Shown here: positions 23,399 to 34,299 of the stretch, piece after piece | How the letters are laid out: the number at the start of each line of letters is the position of its first letter | Position numbering within the stretch: position 1 is the stretch's first letter | Assembly (NCBI GenBank): GCA_025024175.1 | Contig: QCXZ01000137.1 | Location: 13,826,001 to 13,890,000, forward strand | Source of the DNA: Rhyzopertha dominica | Lineage: Eukaryota > Arthropoda > Insecta > Coleoptera > Bostrichidae | Length of the DNA: 64,000 bases | Direction: 5' to 3' | Notes under the pieces: model-generated | What the model was told of the DNA's origin: nothing | The model's input: the letters and a program-made list of their open reading frames with translations, nothing else | Databases searched by the model: none | Translations under genes and position numbers: made by a program

Positions 23399-26100
23399 TT
23401 TAGTTTTGGTTAACCTACACATTAAGTTGTTTTTTTTTGTACAGCAACTTCCATTTTTTGTCATAAATCAATAGATTTTGTTTTTCGCAATACAATAATA
23501 CCTCATAAGTGGGATATGCCAAAGAAATTCAGTTAGTTATTGTATGCTACGACAGCAGAAAACACAAACCTAACCGAAAATGTTCATAATTACCTTTCAA
23601 CTGTAGTATTGTTCTAAGTAATTTATTTTGCCGTATGTAAGATGCTTATTCAGAATCAAATTTATTGACTTCTTGTACTGTTTAGCTGCTGCAACAAATT
23701 TTACATTGTATTCTACAATAGTTAGCGAGTCCAGCACTGTAGTTGTAGCGAGTTTCACACGGTGGCGCTTGGCAGGTCCGCATATGCACTTAAATCTGGA
23801 ATCTGATACCTTTGATGTCACCACCAGACATAACATTTACTGCCGTTATTATGAGTCCGTGGCCTAGCAGGTCCAATTTTCCCCAAGGACTATGAAATAT
23901 GGGTGCCTCCGGGATCAGGCGTCATGCTTCTTGCATTGGAATCTGCGGAATGTTAATTGGTTATTTTATGCGTAGCAATATTCAGAATTTTTTTACGCAA
24001 AGTCCAATATTTAATCATAGCTACGAGAAGATATCTTTCTTCTTATGGTATTTCTTATATAAATTAGTAAACATTTTATTGATTCAAAACCTTTAATATG
24101 CAAACAACCTTTAAATTGCATTTTTAGGGGTATATTGCATTGCCTCCTCAAGCAACCTCACCTATTTCCGTTGGAACATTTCCTTTATGATTTTTATATT
24201 CAAAGATTACGAAACAGATGAACAGTTGCTGATCTGCAATAGAATACTAACTAGATATGAATACCCCTGCTACATTTAGAAATGTAACCAACAAAGGGTT
24301 GTGTGATTTGATAATCACCCTTTGACCTACGCCATCTACTGCAAACACACTTGAAACAGTTAAGCAAGCACAATCTCGCGAATTTACTTCTGTCAAATTC
24401 TGCCCACCAAGCTGTTTATTATTCAGGACCAGACATCAACATAACAACGTAACGTTATTACTCTATTTTGCATGTTACATAAAAGATTTGACCCTAATCA
24501 TCTCGTTAAAATTTTTGCATTCAGTTTTTATTGGCGCGTTCCAAATACCTCGTAATTGCCGACTTAGAAAAAGGATACAGTTCCGCCCAGAGCAAGCTTG
24601 ATTGATACTATGGAATTAGTCTAACCAGAAACGTCTAGTATGTCGCTCGATCAAGTGACATTCAACGTGACCTAGATGCCTTGCAAGTTTGGACAACACC
24701 TAAATTTGCGGAGTGAAATGCAAAAAAGTATACTTTGAAATATTTAGTTTAGACATTTAATGCATTTTAGCTTAGGGGCTATTTATCTTTTGTACACTCT
24801 AATAGCGTTTAAAGTTTGCAGGTTAACAAAGATATGTAGTAAACGAATTGTGTGAAAGTGTCGGTATTAAATTTGAATATTAAATAGTACACGACCAATA
24901 CGGTATTTACTCGTTCATTCAGGATTTACACTTGATTAAGGCCGTAAAAAAGCGAATCTTACGAGAGTTTGAAGAGGTAAAACGTCAATGTTTAAGGACG
25001 CACAAATATTTTTTACTACGTCGAATTTAAAAAAAGAAGAACAAACCTATACACAAGAGGATTTTTTAAACCTGGACTACTTAGAGTACTGTAAATAGAG
25101 GAAAAATTAAAAAAAAACTGGTTCTTACTAGAGTCTAACAAACAATATTTGTTAGAAAATGTTATATCTACCGGATTGGTTAGTTATCTGTTTTTCTCCA
25201 TAAGCCATTTGAAAAATCGAACGAGTTTTTAAAATAAAAATAAAAACATTTTAGTCACAGCCATAGTGAAAGTGTTTTTTTTTTTAACTGCCGAAAGGGT
25301 AGAAATTGTGAGTGCAGAAATTCCAGCTCGCTGAATCTGCACTAAATATAAAATAGGAGGAGTAAAAAGATTAGTTGATGGCATGGGCCATTTTATGATG
25401 AACCCAGCTAGCTTCTTGCGTAGCGTTTCCGCAGCTACATTAATTTCTTATTAAAGAAAATTACAAAGCCGTACAAATTACATCCATATGAGATGGAGAC
25501 ACTCCAGGAAAAGGTTATAGTAAATCCAAATCTAAGGAATAATATTTTTCTAGGTCACACGCAAGTTCCTCAGAAACTGAATGCGTAGGCTGCAATATTT
25601 ATTATTGACTACGTAATTGTAGGTGCAATTTTCATTAGCGGGACGTTGAATGGTGGAATGTATTTAGAAATTGTTGAAAATAAAGTGTAATTCATCGTCT
25701 AATTACAGAGCAATTACAAAACCAACGTGACGTTGAAGGAATGAAAATTTTAACAAATAGGTACCAGTTGTTTTACCATTATGATGGAACCCTACCCCTA
25801 AAAGCAAATTTTAAGTATATTGTCCGTCTTTTTTAGATATAGCATTTTTAACGTGTGCTGTTTTAAAAAAAATCATCCTGTAAATTGAATAAGTAATATA
25901 GCGAGGGACAAATGTGTCATCGAAGTATTTTGGATTAGTACATGTAAATATAATATTTTTAACCAGATAATTGGGTATTTGCCATGTATTTATATTTTAT
26001 TAAATTGCATATTAATAGGTAGCATCTAATCCACAAAACAGCTGTGATAGCTTATAAATTCGAAAAAGTGGATCGTAAGGTGTATTTTTAATATTGAAAA
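23399..26100. other. non-coding stretch
   Basis: No recognised gene or repeat. Overlapping frames on both strands near 23597-23867 are unlike any family I know. Confidence 0.4.
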
Positions 26101-26102
26101 TG

Positions 26103-27125
26103 TGAATATTTAAAGGGACCGCCAAAACGCGAATATATTGGCCGTGACGTCATGTGTCTTGCAAATGGCCGCTTGTTTACATCTGGGGTCAGTGCGTCAC
26201 GCGTCAGCCTCAACTCGTCAGTTTATCAGTTTGTTGTTTGCATTCATTTTGTGGCAAGTGAAATAAAATACGCCAAGAATAAGTGAAATACTTATGAGTT
26301 ATGACTTCTGAAGGCATGTTCATTGTTATGGAATTTGTGTACAGCGACGAGCGGTTCAACGCAAAAGCAACAGCATAAGTGAACTTTTTATCAAATTAAC
26401 GTAGCATTGATAATTTGATCACAGTGGGTTGTTGAAACCATACTATTTGTAGACATAAAAATGTAAGAATGAAAAATGTACCCTAAACGACATTTATTTT
26501 AGAGGTCAGAATAAATATAAATTGCCATTTATTTTCGGGGCTCTTGCGGCTCGTTTCCGGTCTGGCTAATAGTCGAATATATGGGGAACAACCTCGTTCT
26601 TTATTATAACATTTCCCTCTATCAACTTAAAAAGCATATAATTTTTCATATACTCTTCAAGCTATAACAAAAGGGAAACTGAATGGTAAACATTTATAAC
26701 CCCAAAAAGAATAATAAAACTTACAGTAAGAATTAAGATAATCTTCACAACAGAAAAACAAACTTTGCGATTTCGGCATATCACGTTTAGGGGCCTTAAA
26801 CAACTTTTTCATACGCTGATAATCTCGAGGAACGGTGACAAAAATTTTGTTAGCTGTACTGACTGAAGTACTTTTGTAACTAAGTATAAAATAACACTTG
26901 TTTTGTTTTCCATGCATAATAGATACTTGTAAAACTACACAAATCACTTTTTGGTGCGACCTCTTACACCAACCTTTCAATAAACACCACACAAAAGCTT
27001 TTCCAATACAAGAATGATACTACACCATTAAACAGTACGCTCTTCGGTAATGTTTACATGACACTTGACGTCACGAGTTGAATAACCTTGGATAGAAGCG
27101 TTTTGGCGGTGACTCCTAATATTCA
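26103..27125 (-). mobile_element. element with 28-bp terminal inverted repeats enclosing a THAP-domain relic
   Basis: The left end (26103-26130) and the inverse of the right end (27098-27125) agree at 23 of 28 bases. They share TGAATATT at the start and ACCGCCAAAACGC at the inner side, followed in both by a GTGACGTCA block and a GTTTACAT string. The interior carries the first part of a THAP-domain gene on the minus strand. THAP domains are the DNA-binding part of P-type transposases and related proteins, so this is probably a shortened P/THAP-type element of about 1.02 kb. No target duplication was identified with confidence. Confidence 0.6.
26540..26917 (-). pseudogene. THAP-domain protein relic, two exons
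   Basis: Minus strand from an ATG at 26917. MHGKQNKCYF begins like a THAP domain; the middle KIFVTVPRDYQRMKKLFKAP matches the F-x-VP-D-R-x-W region, and SLFFCCEDYLN matches the closing CCEDHFN. Two zinc ligands are altered: the second cysteine of the first pair is missing, and the final His of C-x2-H is Tyr. A GTAAGT donor lies at 26724-26719. After TTTCCCTTTTGTTATAG the frame resumes as LEEYMKNYMLFKLIEG and VVPHIFDY, the usual continuation of this family, then a TAG replaces the expected Gln before PDRKR. The exon junction is no longer in frame. Dead gene fragment. Confidence 0.65.
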
Positions 27126-29530
27126 AATTTCAGACCTGTAAATTCTCTACCTACAATTGTTTTTCGTTTTTTTTAACATAACGTACGATATATATGCACT
27201 TCATCAGATTCATTTTACGTAATTTAAAAAAAAGTGATAATACCCAATTGCAGAAATAAGCATATTTTTATTTGAAATATTCCTACACTACATAGTGGAG
27301 TACTTGATCTTGTGCTCGTCGGAAACAACATCACATCAACAGCATAAGGAACATCTTCCGCTGTTTAAGGAATACTCTTTGATATCACTAGAACACTGGA
27401 AAGTTAGTATGTAAAAAAAGATTTGAATTGAAGTTAGCTTACGATTTTCCTTGCTGCAAATTGATTGAACTTTTCCGATAGCTCAGAAACCTATTTACCC
27501 TAGCATTTGTTTTGCCATTGTACCGAGACATTGTATTCGTTTACACAAAGACCTTTGTGCAAGCCTGACCTTTCGTAATGGAAAATGTGTTTTCCCATTG
27601 ACATGTATTAAATCACTTCGAGGCGGATGTTTTGCGACGTTAAATATTATTACGCCCTCGTTCGATCTCAGAGAAATCAAACCAGACGTGGTAAACAGAG
27701 AAAACATAGAAATTAAGCGACGTTCTTCTTAAAGGGGGTCGGTTGTGGGCGACCCCATACAAGAGGCGCATACGGAAAGTTCCCAGAGCTTTTCCACACT
27801 TCACGGGGTATTGTTGCTGTCAGAACTGAAGAAACAATTCGCATGTGTGACATAACTGGTTTTATTCTGTATCAGGGAAGAATTCAGAGTGGCATTCCCT
27901 TTGACAATATATTGTTAGTAATATTTTTGAAATATAACTGCATAGCTACGCGTACACGAGAACCGTTTCTTCAATAATGGAGCCGATTGTACTTCATGTA
28001 CACTTGCATTGCTAGTGTTTGTTTTACAATACATTAGCTAGAATTATTAACTAGTTATTAATTACAATTATTTATTAACCAGAAAATTCAACACTGAAAA
28101 CTCAAAATTACATGTCAAGGCGGTTTTTAATGTCACATTAGAATAGTATCTAGTCGCCTTCTGTTGAACAATGTATCTAATCAAGGATAATTATGTCCTG
28201 AATGTATTTATAATGAAGATATAAGGTAGTTATCGAGATAGCAGGCCAATATATGTTTTTGAAAGGGTATTGCCTATCGTGGCGAATTCCGCTCTGTAGC
28301 TCGAAAATACTGAGCGACGAGCGATTCAGCTACAAATACGCCAGAAGGCGTTCAGTAGCGTTACATGTAGGAAAACATTGATGTATATATGCCGCTTTGA
28401 TCAAAATCTAAGTAGGGCTTTAGTGGTGCAATGGCATCAAATCTAAACTGCAATTAAAAGTTCTTTTCAAAAACACCAATTCATCACTTTGTGCACCAGA
28501 CGTTTTTCAGTTTTTCATTTAGTTGGTTTGTTTGATTATTAAAGCTGGATCATCCCTTATCATGTAGTAACTTTTGAAACGATAGTACTTTACATAGAAT
28601 AAGTAATGGGTATAATGTATTTGCTGTCGGTGTCTACTGAGAGATGTACATGAACAGTAATTACCGCTTTAGATGAAATTATGCTGTGAATAATTTTTGT
28701 ATTATCTTCTCTCTCTCCCAGGAGGATCCAGGCACTGTATGACGTGGAAGCTTTTTACTAGTAATAATACCATTGTTTCTCTTGCTGTGTGACAGGTCCT
28801 TCCATCGCGTTGATACATGATATCATTTTAAGTTCATCCATCCACCTCCAGACAAAAAAAAATGTCAAATTCGATGGTGGCTATTACCATGTGCGTCTCA
28901 TCATGACATGACGTAGATTGTTACAGNAAAGGCCCAGTAAAATAAAATTATCGAAAAGATATTATATTAATTTTAGCTCAAAGCTAACTACCTTCTCTAC
29001 CACGTATCGAAAATAAATTTGTCCACCTCAAACGGGTGTATCAAATATACAACCAACAGGGATTTATGTTCTGGTGCGACAAAATTGTATTGTTCCAATA
29101 ACCAACTGGCGAGGTTTCCCTGCTTTCCATTATCGGTTAGCTTTAACGCTTTGGTCAGCTATTGCACTTTCATGTCACACAAGTTTTCAACTTAGAAGAT
29201 TCAGTGGAGGGTGCTGCTCCTGATGTTTAAACGTTTGGACGTTGTGTAACACTTCCTCTCACAGCAACGATGTTTTCAGCAGATCTTGTAGAACTATGAC
29301 GCCTAAAATGACGTCTGTCAATAAACAGAACTTCTAGGGAGAATGGTTTGTGTACGAAAATGAGCAGCCATCACACTGAAACTGTAGGCAAATATATACT
29401 GCAAAGGGTGCGAAACAAAAAGTAAAAATTCTGAAATTACTCAAAAAGTTGACGATATCTTCCTTCAAGATCGTCAGGAGAAGGTATTCCCCATTATTAT
29501 GCCACACTAACTCCTGAACCTAGTGTAGTA
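27126..29530. other. non-coding stretch with a GC-richer island at about 27490-27860
   Basis: No gene recognised. The 27490-27860 part is CpG-richer and unrepeated, and ends with a short hairpin (GGGTCG / CGACCC at about 27737-27756). One N near 28927. Confidence 0.35.
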
Positions 29531-29539
29531 ACCATTTTA

Positions 29540-29775
29540 CATGGGAATTTGAATATGAGTAAGTTGTCAGTGGATTCTCTAACTGTTGACCAGAAGTTGC
29601 AGAGGCTGCTAAGTTCGTAAGACTTGGGTGCATCCCGAAACAGTGGTTTCGTAAAAGGTCTTTATGTCAGAAAGGGCAAGCCTACAACCATATACTGTAA
29701 AACTACAACCGTTGTTTTTGGAATATGAGGGTATAAATCTTCATTGAAAACAACTGAAATGTGTACACATTGGAG
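29540..29775 (+). pseudogene. mariner transposase relic, copy 1
   Basis: The + strand reads NMSKLSVDSLTVDQKLQRLL, matching the mariner L-x-MSKVSARWVPRLLT-DQK block. It is followed by a broken version of the DETWVHHWDPE block at about 29621. The next 150 bases (29621-29770) are homologous to 30163-30310, so both derive from one family. Heavily decayed; no ends found. Confidence 0.6.
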
Positions 29776-30119
29776 AGAAACAACGAGAAATAAAGTAAAA
29801 TAAAATCGGCCACGACTTACAAAAGCAACAAAGCTACATAGTTGATTTAGTAAATGCAGGTCCATACAAGGCACGTAAATACCACTTTTTATCATGATTC
29901 GAGATGTGTTGCTCATTGTGGTAGCAAACACGGCTTCCATGGTCACGAGAAGATAAAGGAGCATGCATCGTTTGCTAATTACTCGACTAAGACCCACTGA
30001 ACTTTATTGGAAGCGTCTTGTTTATTAGCCTGGCTCACTGTACTCGCTCATACTGCGCAATAATATTTCTTGTCACGCAACTAGCTATTATCGTCGAGTG
30101 CAAAGTTATTTGGTTGCTT

Positions 30120-30340
30120 TGGAAGGATTTCTGACTTTAATGCACAAACTGAATGGTGAAGAAACTTGGGTGCGTCGCTGGGATCCCGAAATAGTGGATT
30201 CATATCTTTGTGCCAAAAAGGGCAAGCCCACCATGTTGTAAACTGACAACGGTTGTTTTTAGAATATGAAGGCATATTTGCATGCTCGTTGAAAACAGGT
30301 GAAAGGGACTTTGATAAGAAATGCAAATTATGGTGCGGAT
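30120..30340 (+). pseudogene. mariner transposase relic, copy 2
   Basis: The + strand reads FLTLMHKLNGEETWVRRWDPEI at 30128-30193. This matches mariner F-x-R-x-VT-GDETWVHHWDPETK, with the catalytic Asp of DET changed to Glu. It then loses frame. Same orientation and family as the relic 540 bases upstream. Confidence 0.6.
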
Positions 30341-30479
30341 CTGTTACTTCAGATTAATGAACAGGACTACATCGAATACTATAATTGTCCAAAAAGTTGC
30401 ACTACTTTTAATTAGCACGCAAGGTTCGTCGATAAGTGGTTCCATTGTACTAGCAAATCGACATCGGAGCATGTCATGA

Positions 30480-30900
30480 TAAATTGGAAGTAATCGACCG
30501 TCGTGTTGCAGCATGGAGCGTTGTCCGCCCGCGCCCATCGTGGCGCTAGTTGTTTGCATTTTACCCCGATTAATTTCCATGTTATTCACATGAACCGTGG
30601 AACTGCCGGTGGCCATGTCGAGGGGTGACCGAACGCGGGCCGAGGTGACCTTCCCGGAGTATCGAGCGCGCAGGGAGGCCGGGAGACGGCGCGTTGCCAG
30701 GATACGTCGCCTGCTGCCGCCGCCGCTGTGCCGGTCCGCCAAGGCCGTACACTGACCCACCTGTCTCTCCTCTTCTGGCTTGATTGATTACGGGCAGACA
30801 CCCCCACACACCCCCAGCGGCACCTCCACTGCGACGCTGCGTGCAGAGGACCGCGTGGGCCATCTGTTAACGTCACGTCTCCGATGCTTCCTATCGATGC
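30480..30900. promoter_or_regulatory. CpG-rich island
   Basis: The most GC- and CpG-rich stretch of the window (GCCGCCGCCGC at about 30716, many CGCG/GGCC strings), in an AT-rich background. Several long frames cross it on the minus strand (for example 30344-30760), but GC-rich DNA gives these by chance and none resembles a known protein. A regulatory island, enhancer or alternative promoter in a long intron is the likeliest meaning (inference). Confidence 0.35.
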
Positions 30901-31161
30901 GATAGATTTGTAATTATCTAAGTGAATGGGGTTTATTTTCGGGATGGGACCCGAACGCTTTCCGCGGGTTTTCTCATTGCCAAAACAAACAGACCCCAGT
31001 TCGAAGTAATTGATTCGTTTTATTGCGAAGTGGGGACGGGATTCATTGACGTTTAACTAGAATTGAAAAGTCTGCTAGACTCAATCGGGTTTTTTGATTG
31101 GATTTGATTGGAAAGTAGCGCCGATAGATAAGTTGATGGATGTGTCATCTAAGCTTAGTTC

Positions 31162-31434
31162 CTAATCAAAAAGTTGCCATGCCAACATCCCTTCCGAGGT
31201 AAACTTTAGCTTTTTTAAGCCTTTATAAAAATATTTACCATTTGTATAATCAGGCGGTCCATGTGACTTCTTACAGATCAGTATTGTCCAATCCGCTGGT
31301 TTGGAAGCTGGACCTGTTGAATAACGTGTTAAAGTAGCAGATATTATGGCAGAAGCTCCATCATGCGTGTCTGTCAGTTGTTGATTATCAAATAGATATG
31401 GTGATTGCGTAACCGTTAGGACAAAAATTTTCAT
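31162..31434 (-). CDS. unrecognised 90-codon open frame
   Basis: ATG-initiated minus-strand frame starting MKIFVLTVTQSPYLF and containing SKPADWTILICKKSHGPP. Residue use is more protein-like than that of most frames here, but I recognise no domain and see no clear splice sites that would make it an exon. It could be a piece of an unknown element or chance. Confidence 0.15.
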   Translation of the reverse strand: MKIFVLTVTQSPYLFDNQQLTDTHDGASAIISATLTRYSTGPASKPADWTILICKKSHGPPDYTNGKYFYKGLKKLKFTSEGMLAWQLFD

Positions 31435-31539
31435 TCGATTGCACCGTATATGTGTTTATTGACATGTTGAGTGGACGCAAAGTATCACTTCATCGACCTA
31501 GAATTTCTTCAACTCGAATAATTAGAATGTTGATGCAAA

Positions 31540-31770
31540 GTTAAAGAATTAGTAAAAGAGCCGAAAGGGAGGTATAAAACTTAAAATTGCATGAAATAAT
31601 TAAAAAAAATCGTTGCGGGTCAGATAAAAGGCAATCGAGGTGAAATACTGACAGAATGCAATGAAATTATGAACAGAGGGATAATATTTCCAAGAGCAAT
31701 AGCACAGCTGTATAAAAGACGTGAACCAAATTCACATAAACCACAAAGTCGCGAAGCACACAGGATCATA
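31540..31770 (+). pseudogene. LINE relic, left fragment (upstream of a mariner insertion)
   Basis: The + strand frame reads KELVKEPKGRYKT, two stops, then KIVAGQIKGNRGEILTECNE and IMNR. This is the linker found in insect endonuclease-reverse-transcriptase LINEs just before the RT domain (usually G-ILTE-EEI-NRWREYF). It breaks off at 31770, where the mariner begins. The frame continues across the insertion with the fragment at 33465. Confidence 0.6.
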
Positions 31771-31891
31771 TAGGAGGGTCATATTAAAATTCCTGCACAC
31801 AGAAATACAGTTCACAAATGAAACATATATAAGATAATATTTTGTCGAATAGATCGCTGTCTATTGAAAACACTGACAAAAAATTAATATT

Positions 31892-31931
31892 CTGACGTTT
31901 CGATTACACCTGTAATCTTTGTCAAAGACGA
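31892..31931 (-). ncRNA. degenerate hammerhead-like motif in the Penelope 3' region
   Basis: Minus strand: TTTGACAAA, then stem GATTAC-AGGT-GTAATC, then GAAAC-GTC. Stem II, GAAA and the following C-G are like those of the hammerheads of Penelope-like elements. The box that should read CTGATGA is not matched, so cleavage is unlikely. Confidence 0.35.
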
Positions 31932-32109
31932 AGAACCTCAAAATTTGCCTGACACAAGTTCAAACAAAATTTTGAAAGTAAATAAACGAATCACCAAGGA
32001 TGCGAGACGTCATAGAAACAACGTGCCAACCTGATAAAAAAAGGAACCTAACGATGAAAAAGGAACTACCTACCTACTAGATATACACGAACTACTGGAT
32101 AAAAGATAA

Positions 32110-32708
32110 CTACAAAATAGCCTTCCAAATGTCACCTAACTCATAATTTCCACAATCCCTATTAAAATTATTAGTATTCCTGCAAATTTCTATAGCTTCT
32201 TTTATTAGACTTTTGTGATAATATTTTTCTCTATGTAAAATTTTTGTTTTATCAAAATCAATCATGTGTCTAGTCAAATATGAGTGTTCAGCTACGGAAG
32301 ATTTATCTATCTGTTGCAACCTAGTAGCACGTATGTGTTCTTTCAAACGCGTACCTACTTTTCTTTTTGTTTGACCTATGTAACACTTTCCGCAAGAACA
32401 AGTAATTTTGTAAACACCTTCACTCTCTAAATGTACTTTATCTTTAGTAGAACTTAAAATTTTTTTAAATTATTATATGTACTATCAACAACTAAAATAT
32501 CATGTTTTCTAAGCATCCTCTTTAATTTTTCCGAAAGGCCTTGTACATAAGGCAAGCTCAACTTCAATTTACTTTGTCGTGGCTGAGAATTTACTTGATT
32601 TGGATGAGCACTTTTATTAAAAACTGACCAAATATTCTTACTACTATAACCATTTTTCATTAGCGCTGATTTAAGATAATATATTTCTTTTTTTTGCAAT
32701 AAAGCCAT
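32110..32708 (-). pseudogene. Penelope-like RT C-terminus plus GIY-YIG endonuclease, one frameshift
   Basis: First part (32708-32454): EIYYLKSALMKNGYSSKNIW and LPYVQGLSEKLKRMLRKHDI, the region after the RT core of Penelope elements. Second part (about 32460-32110): GVYKITCSCGKCYIGQTKRK, VGTRLKEH and SSVAEHSYLTRH, a clear GIY-YIG nuclease with the CxC, GK-YIGQT and R-EH signatures. Penelope-like elements use this nuclease to nick their target. The two parts are in different frames, separated only by a run of seven T/A bases (32460-32466). One more base there would join them, so this is either a decayed homopolymer or a sequencing error. The stop is at 32110-32112. The RT catalytic core is missing. 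Confidence 0.85.
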
Positions 32709-33464
32709 TTAAAATTTTGTCAGGATGTTTCAGCAGTTGAAACGCAAGCTGCTGCAAGTCAATAAATCGGACTTCTCTTTCTTTCTTTCCTTCTTTCTTT
32801 CTCCTTTCCACTGGTGGAACAGAACGAAATCTGGAGGACTCATATCAGGGCTGTACAGGGGATGTGGGCTAATTTCACAGGAGTTCTTCTCGCAAACTAC
32901 TTTGACTGACACTGCTTTATGCGATTATGTGTTATCGTGCAACAGGATTACGCCGCTTTTGTAATCATACATTTAAATTTTCTAGAAAGAAGACATTTAT
33001 ATATATTTATTTATCTTTTGGTATTTGACTATTGCTTGTTTGTACATGTCTTTTTCCATTATTGGAGCCACAATACAGCAAAAATGTTGGTAGTAGTCTG
33101 AGGTCTCCAACTTCTGTGGTCGTCTTTACCACTAGTACAACGCTCTGAAACGCTTATTCCATCGAGTTACTGTTGAACTATCCACATACGACTCCTGACA
33201 AGCTTCTTGTAACGCACCGTGAATTACGGCAACCGTTCTTTCAGTTGTTTGAATTTTGATATACGCACATTAATCCGCTGCAGTGACCAGTTACATTGCA
33301 TCAAACTACCCCGATTGTTTACACATCAACTGAGTGAACTACCCGCACTCTATATATAGCTTAGTGAAGTCCCAATGATAGACTTTCATAATTTGACAGC
33401 ACTTGTTTTTTCACCATCACCAGTTCAGTTTGATATGTGCAGGAATGATGACGTGACCCTCATA

Positions 33465-34270
33465 TTTACGATTGAGCAAATGGTCGAAAAGATAGACAGA
33501 GAAAAATAATGTGTATTGCATTTTTTTACTTTGAGAAGGCATTTGATAACATTCCTAGAAAAAGTGGCACTGGAAAATGTAAAGAAAAGGGGTATAAATA
33601 ACAAACTTAGAACCAACATATATAGTAACATCAAAAATTACGTTAGAACAAGTAACTTGGAATCAATTGTTTATATTGTCGGAACAATCAACAAAGCTCA
33701 AATAGGTTTCAAGAATTTAAACGTGACACTGATACTGATAGAGTGTGCTTTTGGAAACTACCTAATGATCGGTCTAGAAAACTAAGAGAAGTTGCAAAAC
33801 TTAGAATGGTGGGAGAAATAAGTAACAAAACGTAAGATTTCGATAAATACCAACCAAACAAAAACAACGGCCATAGGAAAGAATGACAAAATGATAGACA
33901 TAACCATAAATGGAATACAAACAGAACAGGTTGAGAGTTTGAAATGCGGCGCAGCTACAAATACAGTACGACGAAAGAATGGATAAGGAAATAAGCAAGA
34001 AGACAGAAATGACGGCATACAAGACCATTTATAGACCAATTTTAACATATGAAAGTTAAAGAAATTTCAAAGAGAATAGACTAAGTGGTTTAGGCACCTG
34101 GTGAGAATAAATGAGCAAAGACCAACAAAACGAGTACAGGGAGTAAAAGTACAATGAAGGAAATGACAGTAGCAGAGACGTTAAGGAAGAAGAACCTCAA
34201 CTGGGATGAAGCAAGAAGGGTAGCAAAATACAGAACTAAGTGGAAGAAAATACATCGTTAATAGGACAGT
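33465..34270 (+). pseudogene. LINE relic, right fragment (RT and C-terminus)
   Basis: Continues the fragment ending at 31770: IFTIEQMVEKIDREK, a stop, then in shifted frames YFEKAFDNIPR (F-DFEKAFD block, first catalytic Asp, near 33527-33560), LENVKKRGINNKLRTNIY and NIKNYVRT. After an apparent deletion the end of the family protein follows: ITINGIQTEQVESLKC (33900-33945), YKTIYRPILTY (34018-34050), RHLVRINEQRPTKRVQG (34095-34145) and LNWDEARRVAKYRTKWKKI (34196-34254). These are the standard C-terminal blocks of endonuclease-RT LINEs common in insects. The YADD region is lost. Many stops. Confidence 0.75.
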
Positions 34271-34299
34271 AAATGAAAGATACTGTATGCATTTGCTCC

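Larger units (their letters stand above)
31860..32720 (-). mobile_element. 5'-truncated Penelope-like element fragment
   Basis: Minus strand: the C-terminal part of a Penelope-type polyprotein followed by about 250 bases of 3' sequence. It sits inside the mariner element. The exact junctions are uncertain (about 31850-31870 and 32709-32790). Confidence 0.7.
31771..33464 (-). mobile_element. mariner-like element with inverted ends, interrupted by a Penelope-like insertion
   Basis: The inverted ends at about 31773-31801 and 33434-33462 share GAGGGTCA, a variable hexamer and ATTCCTGCACA, flanked by TA on both sides as expected for Tc1/mariner. Minus-strand coding remains at about 32730-32960: VILLHDNT, then HKAVSVKVVCEKN and PHPLYSPDMSPPDFVLFHQW, matching the mariner HDNA and HPPYSPDLAPSDFFLFP-LK blocks with the second and third catalytic aspartate regions. 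An expanded CTTT tract lies at about 32779-32812. The N-terminal half is unrecognisable. A Penelope-like fragment lies inside its 3' part. Confidence 0.7.

Noticed and set aside
22350..23464. Open frames of 70-150 codons rich in Ser-Ile-Glu-Tyr-Arg-Lys repeats
   Set aside because: They are translations of the TATCGA tandem arrays on both strands and follow the repeat period; not genes.
30344..30876. Three overlapping minus-strand frames of 93-138 codons
   Set aside because: They overlap in different frames in the CpG-rich island and resemble no protein family; stop codons are simply rare in GC-rich DNA.
32779..32812. CTTT-rich tract as an independent microsatellite
   Set aside because: It lies within the mariner coding relic and is only a short local expansion.
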